From the NCBI GenBank assembly GCA_015493475.1, contig WGDC01000071.1:1-64000 (forward strand): a DNA stretch of 64,000 nucleotides, given 5' to 3'. Under the pieces are notes generated by a model. It saw only the letters and a program-made list of their open reading frames with translations. It was not told where the DNA came from and made no database searches. Of the stretch, positions 37,471-47,240 are shown piece after piece; positions within the stretch are counted from its first letter, which is position 1; each line of letters opens with the position of its first letter. The translations under genes and the position numbers were made by a program. Origin of the DNA: Deltaproteobacteria bacterium. GTDB taxonomy: Bacteria > Desulfobacterota > Dissulfuribacteria > Dissulfuribacterales > QOAL01.

Positions 37471-37508
37471 ATTAAAAAAGGCACCGAGGTACTAAGACCG
37501 CGGTGCCT
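37471..37508 (-). terminator. Rho-independent terminator of the psr-nuo operon
   Basis: Inverted repeat AGGCACCG (37477-37484) and CGGTGCCT (37501-37508) with a 16-nt loop. Read on the minus strand it is followed by TTTTTTA, directly after nuoN, so it ends the 13-gene operon. Confidence 0.85.
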
Positions 37509-37535
37509 CAACAGGCAAAGGACAGCCGCACTTTA

Positions 37536-38975
37536 TTAATGACCCATTATTGCCTTTGATGCATAAGAAAGTATTCCGTTGGGATAACAGCCGAGAAGAA
37601 TTACTCCCGTCAAGGCTATGGCCAAAACCGCCGAAAGGGCACCCGATGGAGCAATCTCCATTTCCCTTTCAGGTTCATACATATACATAAGCATTACTAC
37701 CCGCAGGTAAAAGTATGCTGATATGGCGCTGAACAGCACGGCAAATATAACTATCCACGTGTATCCTGCATGGAGCGCTGCCATAAAGATATTGAACTTG
37801 CCAATAAACCCAGCTGTTGGAGGGATGCCTGTGAGAGAAAACATAAAAACAAGCATTAGGCCAGCGGCCACTGGATGTGTCTTTGCAAGCCCCTTATAGT
37901 CCTCAAGAGCTTCACCTACTAGACATTTGTACTGAAGGAGTATTATGACAGCAAAGGCCCCCATGTTCATGAAGAGGTACATAAAAAGGTAGTTCATTGT
38001 TGCTGAAGCGCCTTCAGCAGTTCCGGGAAGGAACCCGATAAGTGCGTACCCGGCGTGTGCTATGGAAGAATAGGCAAGCATTCGTTTGATAGACGTCTGG
38101 CAAAGGGCAGTGATATTACCAATAGCCATGGTAAGAAAGGCTAGAATGATCATGGCAGTAACCCATTCCGAATGCGCATTTGGAAATGCCTCCATAAGAA
38201 CCCTTCCAAGTGCTGCAAAGCCAGCCGCCTTTGGCCCTACTGACATATAGGCGGTAACCGGTGTCATGGCCCCTTCATAAGCATCAGGTGTCCACATGTG
38301 GAACGGCGCTGCCGCAACCTTGAAACAGAATGCAATAACCACAAGCCCAAGACCCATCATGAATGCGGGATTGGCAGTGAGTTTGCCCGCAGCCATGGCC
38401 TTTGATATAGCAGCCATATCAGTGGTCCCTGTTGTACCGTATAGGTAGGACATACCAAAAAGTAGCAAACACGAAGAAAAGGCACCAAGGAGAAGGTACT
38501 TCACTGCGGCCTCTGAAGCCCGCGGATCTGTTTTGAGAAGCCCCACCAGACAATAGACGCTTAATGCCATCAACTCAAGGCCGAGGTACAGTACAATAAG
38601 GTCTGTTGCCGAGGCCATAATCATCATACCCACGCACGAAAATATCATTAGGCTATAGTATTCACCAACCCTTTGGACTCCCATAATATCAAGATGGCGC
38701 AGAGACATAAGTATGGCGAACATCAATCCCAAGAGACAAACTATTTTAAAGAAGGCGCTAAAGGCGTCGACCGTATACATGCCATTAAAGGAAATACCAG
38801 AGGCCTTGGTAACCATGATCAGGGCTGCCGCCGCACCAGCCATGCTGACTACTGGGACAACATAACGTTGTTCCTTCCATATTATGTCAGCGAGTATTAC
38901 GGCACAACCAATGACAGCAAGAAAGATTTCAGGCCCAAGGGGTGCAATTATAGGTAAAGAAAATCCTGTAACCAT
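37536..38975 (-). CDS. nuoN: NADH-quinone oxidoreductase subunit N
   Basis: A 479-residue antiporter-like membrane subunit of respiratory complex I with about 14 membrane helices. Conserved blocks: LGLELMALSVYCLVGL (Glu of the pump channel), APFHMWTPDAYEGAMTP, KRMLAYSSIAHAGYAL and GIPPTAGFIGKFNIF. It is the last gene of the operon; the start ATG lies 7 nt after the nuoM stop and GGAG is present. Confidence 0.96.
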   Translation of the reverse strand: MVTGFSLPIIAPLGPEIFLAVIGCAVILADIIWKEQRYVVPVVSMAGAAAALIMVTKASGISFNGMYTVDAFSAFFKIVCLLGLMFAILMSLRHLDIMGVQRVGEYYSLMIFSCVGMMIMASATDLIVLYLGLELMALSVYCLVGLLKTDPRASEAAVKYLLLGAFSSCLLLFGMSYLYGTTGTTDMAAISKAMAAGKLTANPAFMMGLGLVVIAFCFKVAAAPFHMWTPDAYEGAMTPVTAYMSVGPKAAGFAALGRVLMEAFPNAHSEWVTAMIILAFLTMAIGNITALCQTSIKRMLAYSSIAHAGYALIGFLPGTAEGASATMNYLFMYLFMNMGAFAVIILLQYKCLVGEALEDYKGLAKTHPVAAGLMLVFMFSLTGIPPTAGFIGKFNIFMAALHAGYTWIVIFAVLFSAISAYFYLRVVMLMYMYEPEREMEIAPSGALSAVLAIALTGVILLGCYPNGILSYASKAIMGH

Positions 38976-38982
38976 GTCTCCA

Positions 38983-40524
38983 CTAGCCTCCTATGAATCG
39001 AAGCGCACATTCTACCACGGCATTGGAATTTGCCTGGACACTTCCTGTCGAAGCATTGACCTGTTGCAACAAATGAGCAACCGATGCATGCATATAGCTT
39101 AAAAACACATTTGGATATATTCCTATCCAGAATATCAGCACCAGCATAGGAAGCAAGGTTACCAGCTCCCTGCAGTTAAGATCCCGTAGCCCGAGAGATA
39201 CCATCTTGGGGTTCTTTTCCATGAAAAAAACACGCTGATACAGCCACAACATATAGCCGGCGCCTATTATGATTCCAGTGGCAGCAAAGAAACCAGCCCA
39301 TGTCTTCGTGGCAAAGCCTCCCAGGATTATAAGAAATTCACCAATGAATCCATTCAGTCCAGGTAAACCCACAGCCGCCAAGGTGAATACCATGAAAAAA
39401 CCGGCGAATATTGGCGTAAGAGTCGCCAGCCCCCCGTAATCCGATATCTCCCTCGTATGGGTCTGCTCATAAATTATTCCAACCGACAGGAAAAGTGCCC
39501 CAGTGACCACCCCGTGATTGACCATCTGAAGGATTGCTCCTTCGAGACCCTGATAATTTAGCGCGAACATACCAAGGGTAACAAAGCCCATGTGACTCAC
39601 AGAACTGTAGGCAATGAGACGTTTCATATCATCCTGTCCCAAGCAAATTACAGCCCCGTAAACTATTGCAATTATGGATAGTACCAACATGGGTACCATC
39701 ATGGCCTGCGTAGCCTGAGGAAACATTGGCATCGAGAACCTCAGAAAACCGTATGCTCCCATTTTGATTAGGATACCGGCCAGAATTACAGAACCAGCGG
39801 CAGGTGCCTCCGTATGCGCGTCCGGCAACCACGTATGCACCGGCCACATGGGAACCTTAACCGCGAAAGCAGCAAAAAAGGCCCAGAAAAGAATCATCTG
39901 TAGCTTCAGCGGGTACGTATGAGCAGATAGCTTCAGAATATCGAAGGTATGGCCGCCATGATAGTAGAGAGTAATAATGCCTACCAGCATTAGCACGCTA
40001 CCCACCAAGGTGTACAGAAAGAACTTGATAGCGGCATAAAGCCTGCCCGGGCCGCCCCAGACCCCAATTATGAGGTACATGGGAATTAGCATGGCCTCCC
40101 AAAATATGTAAAAGAGGAAAAAGTCCAGGGCACAGAACACTCCGATCATCGCACCTTCTAAAAAGAGCAGGGCAGCGAAGAACTCCTTCACCTTGTCCGT
40201 AATGGCTGTCCAAGAAACAAGCACACAGAGTATGGTAATAAGCGTGGAAAGGAGCACGAAAAGTATACTTATGCCATCTATTCCGAGATAGTAATTGACA
40301 TTCCACGCAGGAATCCATGGATGTTTCTCCACGAACTGCATCAGATGGGTCGTCTTGTCGAACTGGAACCACAGGGGCAAAGAGAGCAAAAATTCCACTA
40401 TGGAAACCAGCAATGCCATGCGCCTGACATCACCCTCGTTAGAACGCGGTATGAAAAGCAGCGCCGCTGCCCCGATTATCGGCAGAAAAATCAGGGAACT
40501 TAGTATTGGAAATCCATAATCCAT
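38983..40524 (-). CDS. nuoM: NADH-quinone oxidoreductase subunit M
   Basis: A 513-residue antiporter-like membrane subunit of complex I with about 14 helices. Blocks: YIFWEAMLIPMYLIIG (conserved Glu), VPMWPVHTWLPDAHTEAP, GQDDMKRLIAYSSVSHMGF (conserved Lys in the membrane region) and GLPGLNGFIGEFLI. Proton-pumping unit between NuoL and NuoN. The nuoL and nuoM ORFs are separated by about 20 nt. Confidence 0.96.
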   Translation of the reverse strand: MDYGFPILSSLIFLPIIGAAALLFIPRSNEGDVRRMALLVSIVEFLLSLPLWFQFDKTTHLMQFVEKHPWIPAWNVNYYLGIDGISILFVLLSTLITILCVLVSWTAITDKVKEFFAALLFLEGAMIGVFCALDFFLFYIFWEAMLIPMYLIIGVWGGPGRLYAAIKFFLYTLVGSVLMLVGIITLYYHGGHTFDILKLSAHTYPLKLQMILFWAFFAAFAVKVPMWPVHTWLPDAHTEAPAAGSVILAGILIKMGAYGFLRFSMPMFPQATQAMMVPMLVLSIIAIVYGAVICLGQDDMKRLIAYSSVSHMGFVTLGMFALNYQGLEGAILQMVNHGVVTGALFLSVGIIYEQTHTREISDYGGLATLTPIFAGFFMVFTLAAVGLPGLNGFIGEFLIILGGFATKTWAGFFAATGIIIGAGYMLWLYQRVFFMEKNPKMVSLGLRDLNCRELVTLLPMLVLIFWIGIYPNVFLSYMHASVAHLLQQVNASTGSVQANSNAVVECALRFIGG

Positions 40525-40545
40525 GTTCGCTATTCCTCCCCTTGG

Positions 40546-42465
40546 TTACATGAATATCCAAAGAAGAATAAACGCACCAACAGCCATTACTCCGCCATAG
40601 TGCTGGACTCTTCCGTTTTGGAGTTTTGCAAGTAAATTACTAAACTTGCCGATTAATCCTGGAACGCCATTTACCACTCCCTCTATAATCTTGCCGTCGG
40701 TAATGCCCCTGAGGACCTTACGCCCGCAATTGATAGTAGGCTGGACTATGGTGGCGCTATAAAATTCATCAACGTAATACTTATTGAAAAGCGCGTCATA
40801 TAGCCTCGGATATTTTTGCGCCAACTCTACCGGAATCCTTGGCTTGACCATGTACATGACATAGGCCAGATATATCCCTCCGAGCCCTGCGGCCACTGAA
40901 ATAGTCATTAGCGCCCACTCAGTGAACTCGCTCAAATGCATTGCTGGATGCCCAACCGCTGGAGCAAGGAAATGTGCCCATCCATTTTCTCCGCCAAGCA
41001 CCTCAGGAACACCTACCCAGCCTGCAGCAAGTGATCCGAGAGCAAGAAACGTAAGGGGTATTGTCATGGTAAGAGGAGATTCGTGCAAATGCTTTCGCTG
41101 TTCCTCCGTACCCCTGAAATTTCCGTGAAAGGTAAGAAATATAAGTCTGAAAGAGTAGAAGGCAGTCATACCAGCTACCACCGTTCCAAGAAACCATGCA
41201 AACTTGCCAGAACCGACCGGCGACGCGAAAGCCATCGCAAGTATCTGATCCTTACTGAAAAAACCAGCAAACGGTGGTATTCCCGATATTGACAGTGACG
41301 CCATGAGAAACGTGAAGTAGGTAACCGGAAGATATTTCTTTAGCCCACCCATCTTCCTTATGTCCTGTTCATCACTCATGGCGTGAATTACGCTACCTGC
41401 CCCGAGGAAAAGCAGTGCCTTGAAAAAAGCATGTGTATAAAGGTGAAAAATACCGGCTCCGTAAGCACCAACCCCGCAGCCTATGAACATATAGGCGAGC
41501 TGACTGATGGTCGAATAGGCGATAACCCTTTTTATATCAACTTGTACCAAAGCTATTGTAGCCGCAAAGAAACAAGTAAGCGCACCTATGATTGTAATGA
41601 GATTCATCGCGGGAGGTGAAAGGCTGTATATAGGATTACACCTAGCTACGAGAAACACACCAGCCGTAACCATGGTAGCCGCATGGATAAGCGCACTGAC
41701 AGGGGTTGGACCCTCCATGGCATCCGGCAACCAGACGTGCAAGGGTATCTGCGCAGATTTACCTACAGCACCGCAGAAGAGCAATATTGCAATAAGGTTT
41801 ATCACGTTAAAGTTCATGCCCATAAAATTGTAAGTCTGACCCACAACCTCGTGGACATGTGCAAACACGGTGTCGTAATGCACTGAGCCGAATACAAGGA
41901 AGATCACCATGATACCAAGGCCAAAACCGAAATCCCCGAACCTGTTGACTATAAAGGCCTTCTTTCCTGCGTCTGACGCCGATTTCTTGTGGTACCAAAA
42001 ACCGATCAGCAAATAGGATGAAAGACCAACAGCCTCCCAACCAAAGTAGAGCTGCAGGAAGTTGTTACCAAGCACTAACATCAGCATGGAAAAGGTAAAC
42101 AGACTAAGGTAGGAAAAGAAGCGGTAATAACCAGGATCGTCATGCATATAGCCCACTGAATATATATGGACCAAGCTGCTGATTGTCGTTACGACTATGA
42201 GCATCACCGCCGTGAGCTCGTCAAGAAGAAAGCCAACCGAAGCCTTGAACTTGGCTGCCGCAAACCAAGTGTAAAGGTCTGCGTTTACATGTGCTCCATG
42301 AAGCACTTGATCAAAGGCGTAACATGCGCAGCCGAAAGATATCAGCACTGCAAGGATAGGAGGCCAGTGCGCCTTTTCACCCATCCTTTTGCCCACAAGT
42401 AGCGTAAATATAAACGAAGCCAGGGGCAGAAACGGAATTACAAGTAAATAAGTGGGAATGTTCAT
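40546..42465 (-). CDS. nuoL: NADH-quinone oxidoreductase subunit L
   Basis: A 639-residue distal antiporter-like subunit of complex I with about 16 helices and the long lateral helix at the C-terminus. Blocks: YFGWEAVGLSSYLLIGFWY, PLHVWLPDAMEGPTPVSALI, DIKRVIAYSTISQLAYMF, GIPPFAGFFSKDQIL and KYYVDEFYSA. Length and order (K-L-M-N) are standard. Confidence 0.97.
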   Translation of the reverse strand: MNIPTYLLVIPFLPLASFIFTLLVGKRMGEKAHWPPILAVLISFGCACYAFDQVLHGAHVNADLYTWFAAAKFKASVGFLLDELTAVMLIVVTTISSLVHIYSVGYMHDDPGYYRFFSYLSLFTFSMLMLVLGNNFLQLYFGWEAVGLSSYLLIGFWYHKKSASDAGKKAFIVNRFGDFGFGLGIMVIFLVFGSVHYDTVFAHVHEVVGQTYNFMGMNFNVINLIAILLFCGAVGKSAQIPLHVWLPDAMEGPTPVSALIHAATMVTAGVFLVARCNPIYSLSPPAMNLITIIGALTCFFAATIALVQVDIKRVIAYSTISQLAYMFIGCGVGAYGAGIFHLYTHAFFKALLFLGAGSVIHAMSDEQDIRKMGGLKKYLPVTYFTFLMASLSISGIPPFAGFFSKDQILAMAFASPVGSGKFAWFLGTVVAGMTAFYSFRLIFLTFHGNFRGTEEQRKHLHESPLTMTIPLTFLALGSLAAGWVGVPEVLGGENGWAHFLAPAVGHPAMHLSEFTEWALMTISVAAGLGGIYLAYVMYMVKPRIPVELAQKYPRLYDALFNKYYVDEFYSATIVQPTINCGRKVLRGITDGKIIEGVVNGVPGLIGKFSNLLAKLQNGRVQHYGGVMAVGAFILLWIFM

Positions 42466-42472
42466 CTCTACC

Positions 42473-42775
42473 TCATCCTTTCAACTTTGTAATGTCTTCA
42501 GTGTGGACAGAGTGATAGTTGCGGAACAGGGTGACTACTATACCCAGCCCTATCGCTGCCTCGGCTGCTGCTACCGCTATTATGAAAAATACCAAAACCT
42601 GCCCCCTAATATCTTCCATATAATGACTCATGGCAGCAAGATTAAGGTTTACAGAATTCAGCATAAGCTCTATGCACAAAAGCATCATTATTATGTTTCT
42701 CCTCGTCAAGAAACCAAACATGCCTATGCAGAAAAGCATTGCTGATACAGTAAGATACCAGCTTAAATGGACCAT
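42473..42775 (-). CDS. nuoK: NADH-quinone oxidoreductase subunit K
   Basis: A 100-residue complex I membrane subunit with three helices. The two intramembrane glutamates are visible in LLCIELMLNSVN and AVAAAEAAIGLG. Overall length is as expected for NuoK. Stop and start spacing to nuoL and nuoJ is 3-7 nt. Confidence 0.96.
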   Translation of the reverse strand: MVHLSWYLTVSAMLFCIGMFGFLTRRNIIMMLLCIELMLNSVNLNLAAMSHYMEDIRGQVLVFFIIAVAAAEAAIGLGIVVTLFRNYHSVHTEDITKLKG

Positions 42776-42778
42776 TTT

Positions 42779-43294
42779 TTATGCCCCCTTCTTTTCCCTT
42801 TTTGCCAATGCCAGTCCGCCAACAACTGCTACGAGCAAAATAATGCCCGCTATTTCAAAGGGCAGTATGTATGTAGTATAGACTGCCTCCCCCATGGCCT
42901 TGGTATGGGTCAATTGCTGGACCTTCTCAATAGTATATGTTCCGTGGGGTCCCAACGTGAAGCTCTTTACGCCCCTTAAAAAAGTAACAAAGAGGGCTAA
43001 CGCACCGACAATGCCGAGCCACTTTCCCTTTTCAATAAAGGGACTCATCCTAACCTCTTCCTTGAGGTTGACGAGAAACAGTACGAACAGGTACAACACT
43101 AGTATTGCCCCGGCATACACTATGATCTGAACCGCCGCCAAGAACTCTGCATTCAGCAGTAAGTAAAACCCCGCCATGTGGAAGAAAAGGACCAGCATGA
43201 GTAAAACGCTGTGTACCGGGTTCTTGCAGGTCACAATACGGAGCCCAAGCGCTATCACGACAAAGGCAAAATAAAAGAATAACAGTTGAACCAT
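42779..43294 (-). CDS. nuoJ: NADH-quinone oxidoreductase subunit J
   Basis: A 171-residue complex I membrane subunit with five helices. The conserved segment AVQIIVYAGAILVLYLFVL (helix 3, with the pi-bulge Tyr) and VHSVLLMLVLFFHMAGFYL are clear. It precedes nuoK by 3 nt. Confidence 0.96.
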   Translation of the reverse strand: MVQLLFFYFAFVVIALGLRIVTCKNPVHSVLLMLVLFFHMAGFYLLLNAEFLAAVQIIVYAGAILVLYLFVLFLVNLKEEVRMSPFIEKGKWLGIVGALALFVTFLRGVKSFTLGPHGTYTIEKVQQLTHTKAMGEAVYTTYILPFEIAGIILLVAVVGGLALAKREKKGA

Positions 43295-43304
43295 TTATCC
43301 CTCC

Positions 43305-43946
43305 CTATTCTGAAGCGGCTTCCTTGGCAGATACAGCCTTTCCATCCTTCCAGATAACCTGTCCTTCGTATGTCCATTCCTCTGGAACGTCTATCCGCTT
43401 TCCGGCAGGAAGATCACCGAGTGACAGTCCCCTTGGCCTGAGGAACGGATTTCTGTATTTATCCTGATCCACTTTGTTCTTATCCAGGAACTCATCCCAG
43501 TTCTTCAGGAGTCTATCCATGTCGAAATGGAAGGGGTCCCTTGTATAATCAGAGTATTCGTACTCCTCAGTCAGGACCACCGCGTTCACTGGGCATACCT
43601 CTTCACAGTAACCGCAGAAGATGCACCTTAGGGCGTCGATTTCGTATGAGTTAACTTTTCTCGCCCTAGTCTTTTTATCCACGGAAAACCTGATTGATAT
43701 GCACCGTGAAGGACACACAGTAGCACACCTCATACAAGCTACACACTTAGTCGCCTGCGTATTTGGATCCCTGATGAGGGCGTGTCTCCCCCTAAAGCCC
43801 GGAAACAGCTTCTTTCGTTCCTTTGGATATTGAACAGTTACAGACTTAGTAAAAAGCCTTTTCAGGGTGAGCGCCAGCCCCTTGAGAATCTCTATCAAAA
43901 ATATTCGTTCCGCTAACTTCTTCCTGGTATCGTATTGAATTTTCAT
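43305..43946 (-). CDS. nuoI: NADH-quinone oxidoreductase subunit I (two [4Fe-4S] clusters)
   Basis: A 213-residue peripheral subunit carrying clusters N6a and N6b. Both motifs are complete: CVACMRCATVCP (about 67-78) and CIFCGYCEEVCP (about 107-118). N-terminal amphipathic segment for membrane contact. It passes electrons to NuoB, so the state of the nuoB cluster matters for its function. Confidence 0.97.
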   Translation of the reverse strand: MKIQYDTRKKLAERIFLIEILKGLALTLKRLFTKSVTVQYPKERKKLFPGFRGRHALIRDPNTQATKCVACMRCATVCPSRCISIRFSVDKKTRARKVNSYEIDALRCIFCGYCEEVCPVNAVVLTEEYEYSDYTRDPFHFDMDRLLKNWDEFLDKNKVDQDKYRNPFLRPRGLSLGDLPAGKRIDVPEEWTYEGQVIWKDGKAVSAKEAASE

Positions 43947-43962
43947 AAGTTACCTGCCTGAG

Positions 43963-44931
43963 TTATCCGAACAATGACTTTATTGTCCCTGTAAGCACGA
44001 TATTGAACAGGGCCAGTGGTATTAAGACCTTCCATCCAAGGGCCATGAGCTGATCGTACCTATACCGCGGCAGGGTGGCCCTTACCCAATAGTAGAAGAA
44101 GATAAAGAAATATACCTTCAAGAGAAACCAGAAAAATGGTATCCCAGGAACTTCAAATGGCCCGCTCCATCCGCCAAGAAAACACACCACAGCAAGACAC
44201 GACATGATTATCATACCGATATATTCCGCCATGAAGAAGAGCGCAAAACGCATACCGCTATATTCCGTGCAGTACCCAGCAACAAGTTCCGATTCTGCTT
44301 CAGGCAGATCAAAGGGTGTTCGGTTTGTCTCTGCGAGCATCGCTACCACGAAGACAAAGAAACCTATTATTTGCGGTATGAGGTATATTTTCCAGGAACT
44401 GCTCATCTGTGCATTAACTATGTCAGTTAGGTTCAAGGAACCGGCAAGCATCATTACTCCAACCAGGCTAAGTCCCATGGCGATCTCATAACTTATGACC
44501 TGTGCTGAGGAACGAAGCCCGCCGAGGAACGAATATTTTGAATTCGATGACCAGCCTGCAAGCACAACCCCGTATGAAGCGAGCGAGCTCATGGCAAAAA
44601 TGTATAAAAGGCCTATGTTGATATTTGCTATGGCGAAACCCTGAAAGAAGGGAATCACAGCTACCGCGCTAAGGGCTGAAATAAGACATATCAGCGGCGC
44701 CGCGTAAAACACCTTCTTATCAGCCACGGTGGGAATGATGTCTTCCTTAAAGAAGAGCTTCAAACCATCGGCAATAGGCTGCAGTATTCCATGAGGACCT
44801 ACCCTCATAGGTCCCATCCGTACCTGCATGTGGCCTATAACCTTCCGTTCGAAATAGGTGGCATACATAACATGGAGCATTACCACCGCAAAGACTATGA
44901 TGATTTTAATGAGGATCCATAAGAGTTCCAT
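43963..44931 (-). CDS. nuoH: NADH-quinone oxidoreductase subunit H
   Basis: A 322-residue complex I membrane subunit with about eight helices that shapes the quinone site. Blocks: [18 protein letters not shown] (short pieces [12 protein letters not shown]), [27 protein letters not shown] and [13 protein letters not shown]. These charged loops are the hallmark of NuoH. Confidence 0.97.
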   Translation of the reverse strand: MELLWILIKIIIVFAVVMLHVMYATYFERKVIGHMQVRMGPMRVGPHGILQPIADGLKLFFKEDIIPTVADKKVFYAAPLICLISALSAVAVIPFFQGFAIANINIGLLYIFAMSSLASYGVVLAGWSSNSKYSFLGGLRSSAQVISYEIAMGLSLVGVMMLAGSLNLTDIVNAQMSSSWKIYLIPQIIGFFVFVVAMLAETNRTPFDLPEAESELVAGYCTEYSGMRFALFFMAEYIGMIIMSCLAVVCFLGGWSGPFEVPGIPFFWFLLKVYFFIFFYYWVRATLPRYRYDQLMALGWKVLIPLALFNIVLTGTIKSLFG

Positions 44932-44945
44932 TTATCCCCCAATAC

Positions 44946-46169
44946 TTATCTGTCACACTCTCCCAATACTACGTCTACACTACCGATTACAGCTATGACA
45001 TCCGCCACCATCTGCCCCTTGCATAGGAATGACAAGGCAGCTATGTGAATGAATGATGGGGCACGTATGTGCATCCTGTACGGCACACCCCTACCATCAC
45101 TTACGAAGTAAAAGCCCAGCTCTCCCTTTGGTACCTCAGCAGCAACATACACGTCTCCATCCATGTAACGGTGTCGGTCCTTGACAAGTTTTATCACGCC
45201 GGATGAAAATGTCGCATCCGCCGCAACCTCCTTTTGAACACCGTAAGGCATAACGAGATCTGGAGCGTCCTCCGCGCGGATCGGACCTGGTGGCATTGCT
45301 TCAATACACTGCCTGATAATGGAATTTGATTGATGCATCTCTTCCATGCGGCAACGGTACCTGTCGTAGACATCCCCCTTGGAGCCTATGGGCACCTCGA
45401 AGTCCACATACGGATAAGCGTCATAAGGCATATGTTTCCTAACATCGTAATCAACACCGGAGCCTCTTAATGTAGGACCCGTAAGGCCTAGACTTACCGC
45501 CTCCTCCGCAGTAACGATGCCCACTCCCTGAGTCCTCTTCAGCCATATCCTATTTTTGTCGATGAGAGTTTCGTACTCAGCGATCTTGGACGGAAAATCT
45601 TCCGTAAAGGCGTAAAGGCTTTCCAGGAAATGGCCTGTTATGTCCTGTCGTACACCGCCAATACATGTATAGCTCGTTGTAAGTCGCGCCCCTATTATTT
45701 CCTCAAACATGTCAAGGAGGTTTTCCCTTTCCCTGAAGCAGTAAAGGAAAACGGTCATGGCTCCGATATCGAGAGCATGTGTCGCAAGCCACAGCAGATG
45801 GCCTGTCAGCCTAGCCATTTCCATAACAATGGTGCGTATATACTTTGCCCTGACAGGAACCTCTATGCCAAGGAGCCTTTCTACGGCAATACTGTAGGCC
45901 ACATTGTTAGCCATTGAGGCAATATAGTCGAGCCTGTCACTCAACGGCAGCGTCTGCGCATAGGACAGATTTTCTGCCAGTTTCTCCACACCCCTGTGTA
46001 GGAATCCTACATGAGGCGTACATTTCAAAACCGTTTCACCATCGAGCTCAAGGTTGAGCTTTAGCACCCCGTGCGTTGCAGGGTGCTGCGGACCCATGGC
46101 AATAGTATAGGGCTCGTAAGCTATATCTTCCTTAACTATTCCTTTTGATTCGACTCTATTCTCTGGCAT
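44946..46169 (-). CDS. nuoD: NADH-quinone oxidoreductase subunit D
   Basis: A 407-residue 49-kDa-type subunit forming the quinone pocket with NuoB. Blocks: MGPQHPATHGVL (His for quinone headgroup), LHRGVEKLAE, DRLDYIASMANN, GGVRQDITGHF, LRGSGVDYDVRKHMPYDAY and the C-terminal DVVLGECDR. Single-domain D, not fused to nuoC. Its ATG overlaps the nuoC end by 14 nt. Confidence 0.97.
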   Translation of the reverse strand: MPENRVESKGIVKEDIAYEPYTIAMGPQHPATHGVLKLNLELDGETVLKCTPHVGFLHRGVEKLAENLSYAQTLPLSDRLDYIASMANNVAYSIAVERLLGIEVPVRAKYIRTIVMEMARLTGHLLWLATHALDIGAMTVFLYCFRERENLLDMFEEIIGARLTTSYTCIGGVRQDITGHFLESLYAFTEDFPSKIAEYETLIDKNRIWLKRTQGVGIVTAEEAVSLGLTGPTLRGSGVDYDVRKHMPYDAYPYVDFEVPIGSKGDVYDRYRCRMEEMHQSNSIIRQCIEAMPPGPIRAEDAPDLVMPYGVQKEVAADATFSSGVIKLVKDRHRYMDGDVYVAAEVPKGELGFYFVSDGRGVPYRMHIRAPSFIHIAALSFLCKGQMVADVIAVIGSVDVVLGECDR

Positions 46170-46737
46170 CTTTTTGCCCCGCCTTCTTGGTAGGATCCTG
46201 GTAAAGTCCGTAAAAGTCGTATTCCCTCAACTTCTTGGATTTTTCCACTACCTCTTCGTAACCGCTCCAGCGCTTGCCCCCTCCATCGAGCGGATAATCC
46301 TTCCTGAGCGGATGTCCTTCCCATTCATCGGGCAGGAGCACTCTCCTGAGGTCTGGATGGTTATTGAACGTTATTCCGAAAAGATCAAAGCACTCCCTTT
46401 CATGCCAGTTGGCGCCCATCCATATTTCCGTTACGGAGTTTATCTGACAGTCATTCTCAGGTACCTGTGCCCGCACGCGCAAACGGTGCCTCTGCGGAAT
46501 GGAATAAAGATTGTAAACAACCTCGAACCGCACTTTCTTTTTGTTCAGGTAATCAACACCGCAAAGATCAGCAAGGTGATTCATCTGCAAAGCCGGATCG
46601 TCATGCAGCCACCTCAGAATTTCGACTATCCTGTCCTTTTTCACCACGATACCCACCTGACTACGATGTTCATAAGCTTCTATGAACTCGCTGGGGTATC
46701 TGTCCCTCACTTTTTTGGCTATCTCCAGCGGCTCCAC
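46156..46737 (-). CDS. nuoC: NADH-quinone oxidoreductase subunit C
   Basis: A 193-residue 30-kDa-type subunit of complex I. The signature is [22 protein letters not shown] (split: [16 protein letters not shown]), then [16 protein letters not shown]. Start is GTG 46737 with GGAGGAG 5 nt upstream; it overlaps the nuoB end by 19 nt. Confidence 0.95.
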   Translation of the reverse strand: MEPLEIAKKVRDRYPSEFIEAYEHRSQVGIVVKKDRIVEILRWLHDDPALQMNHLADLCGVDYLNKKKVRFEVVYNLYSIPQRHRLRVRAQVPENDCQINSVTEIWMGANWHERECFDLFGITFNNHPDLRRVLLPDEWEGHPLRKDYPLDGGGKRWSGYEEVVEKSKKLREYDFYGLYQDPTKKAGQKDARE

Positions 46738-47240
46738 CTCATCTCCTCCTTCATCATCTTCTGTTGAAGTCGAATAAAACCTTCGAGCAACGCTTCAGGC
46801 CTTGGCGGACACCCTGGTACGTAGATATCCACTGGTAAAAACTCATCAACTCCCTGCACCGTATGATACGTTTTAAAAACACCGCCGCTGCAAGCACAAC
46901 TGCCCATTGCGATAACGTATCTCGGTTCAGGCATCTGGTCATAAACCCTTCTTACAACAGGCGCCATCTTTTGAGTAACGGTGCCTGCCACTATCATGGC
47001 ATCTGCCTGTCTTGGACTCGCCCTGAAAATTATTCCAAAACGGTCAAGATCGTGGTGGCTGCTTCCAGCAGCCATCATTTCTATAGCACATCAGGCAAGG
47101 CCGAAGGTTACCGGCCAGATAGAACCCGTACGGCTCCAATTGACGATCTTGTCAAACTGCATCAAAAACGTATTCGCGCCGGGTATAACCTTGATGCCTT
47201 TAGCTACCGGCACAAGATCCGGGGAGGTTATCTTTCCCAC
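46719..47240 (-). CDS. nuoB: NADH-quinone oxidoreductase subunit B with in-frame TGA at the first N2 cysteine (putative selenocysteine)
   Basis: Read through one TGA, the gene encodes 173 residues of canonical NuoB: GTG 47240 (GGAGG 7 nt upstream, overlapping the nuoA stop), [18 protein letters not shown], then TGA (47093-47091), then [44 protein letters not shown] and [12 protein letters not shown]. In every NuoB I know the TGA site is the first Cys of the tandem Cys-Cys binding cluster N2; the other three ligands are intact. Without readthrough only residues after 47078 form an ORF, lacking the N-terminal fold. All other nuo genes look intact, so loss of NuoB would be surprising. Selenocysteine, Cys insertion at UGA, a point mutation or an assembly error remain possible. 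Confidence 0.85.
47056..47093 (-). promoter_or_regulatory. Candidate bacterial SECIS element in nuoB (UGA plus downstream hairpin)
   Basis: On the minus strand the UGA (47093-47091) is followed after 16 nt by UGGCUGCU, loop GGA (47066-47064) and AGCAGCCA: an 8-bp perfect stem with a 3-nt loop starting GG, 24 nt from the UGA. The published bacterial SECIS rules ask for a loop of 3-14 nt with G in its first two positions, 16-37 nt from UGA. The fit is full, but the stem is built from conserved NuoB codons and could be chance. Confidence 0.5.

Noticed and set aside
46719-47078. nuoB as a short 119-codon gene starting at ATG 47078
   Set aside because: It would lack the N-terminal fold and the first two N2 ligand positions; a good GTG and SD at 47240 open the full frame.
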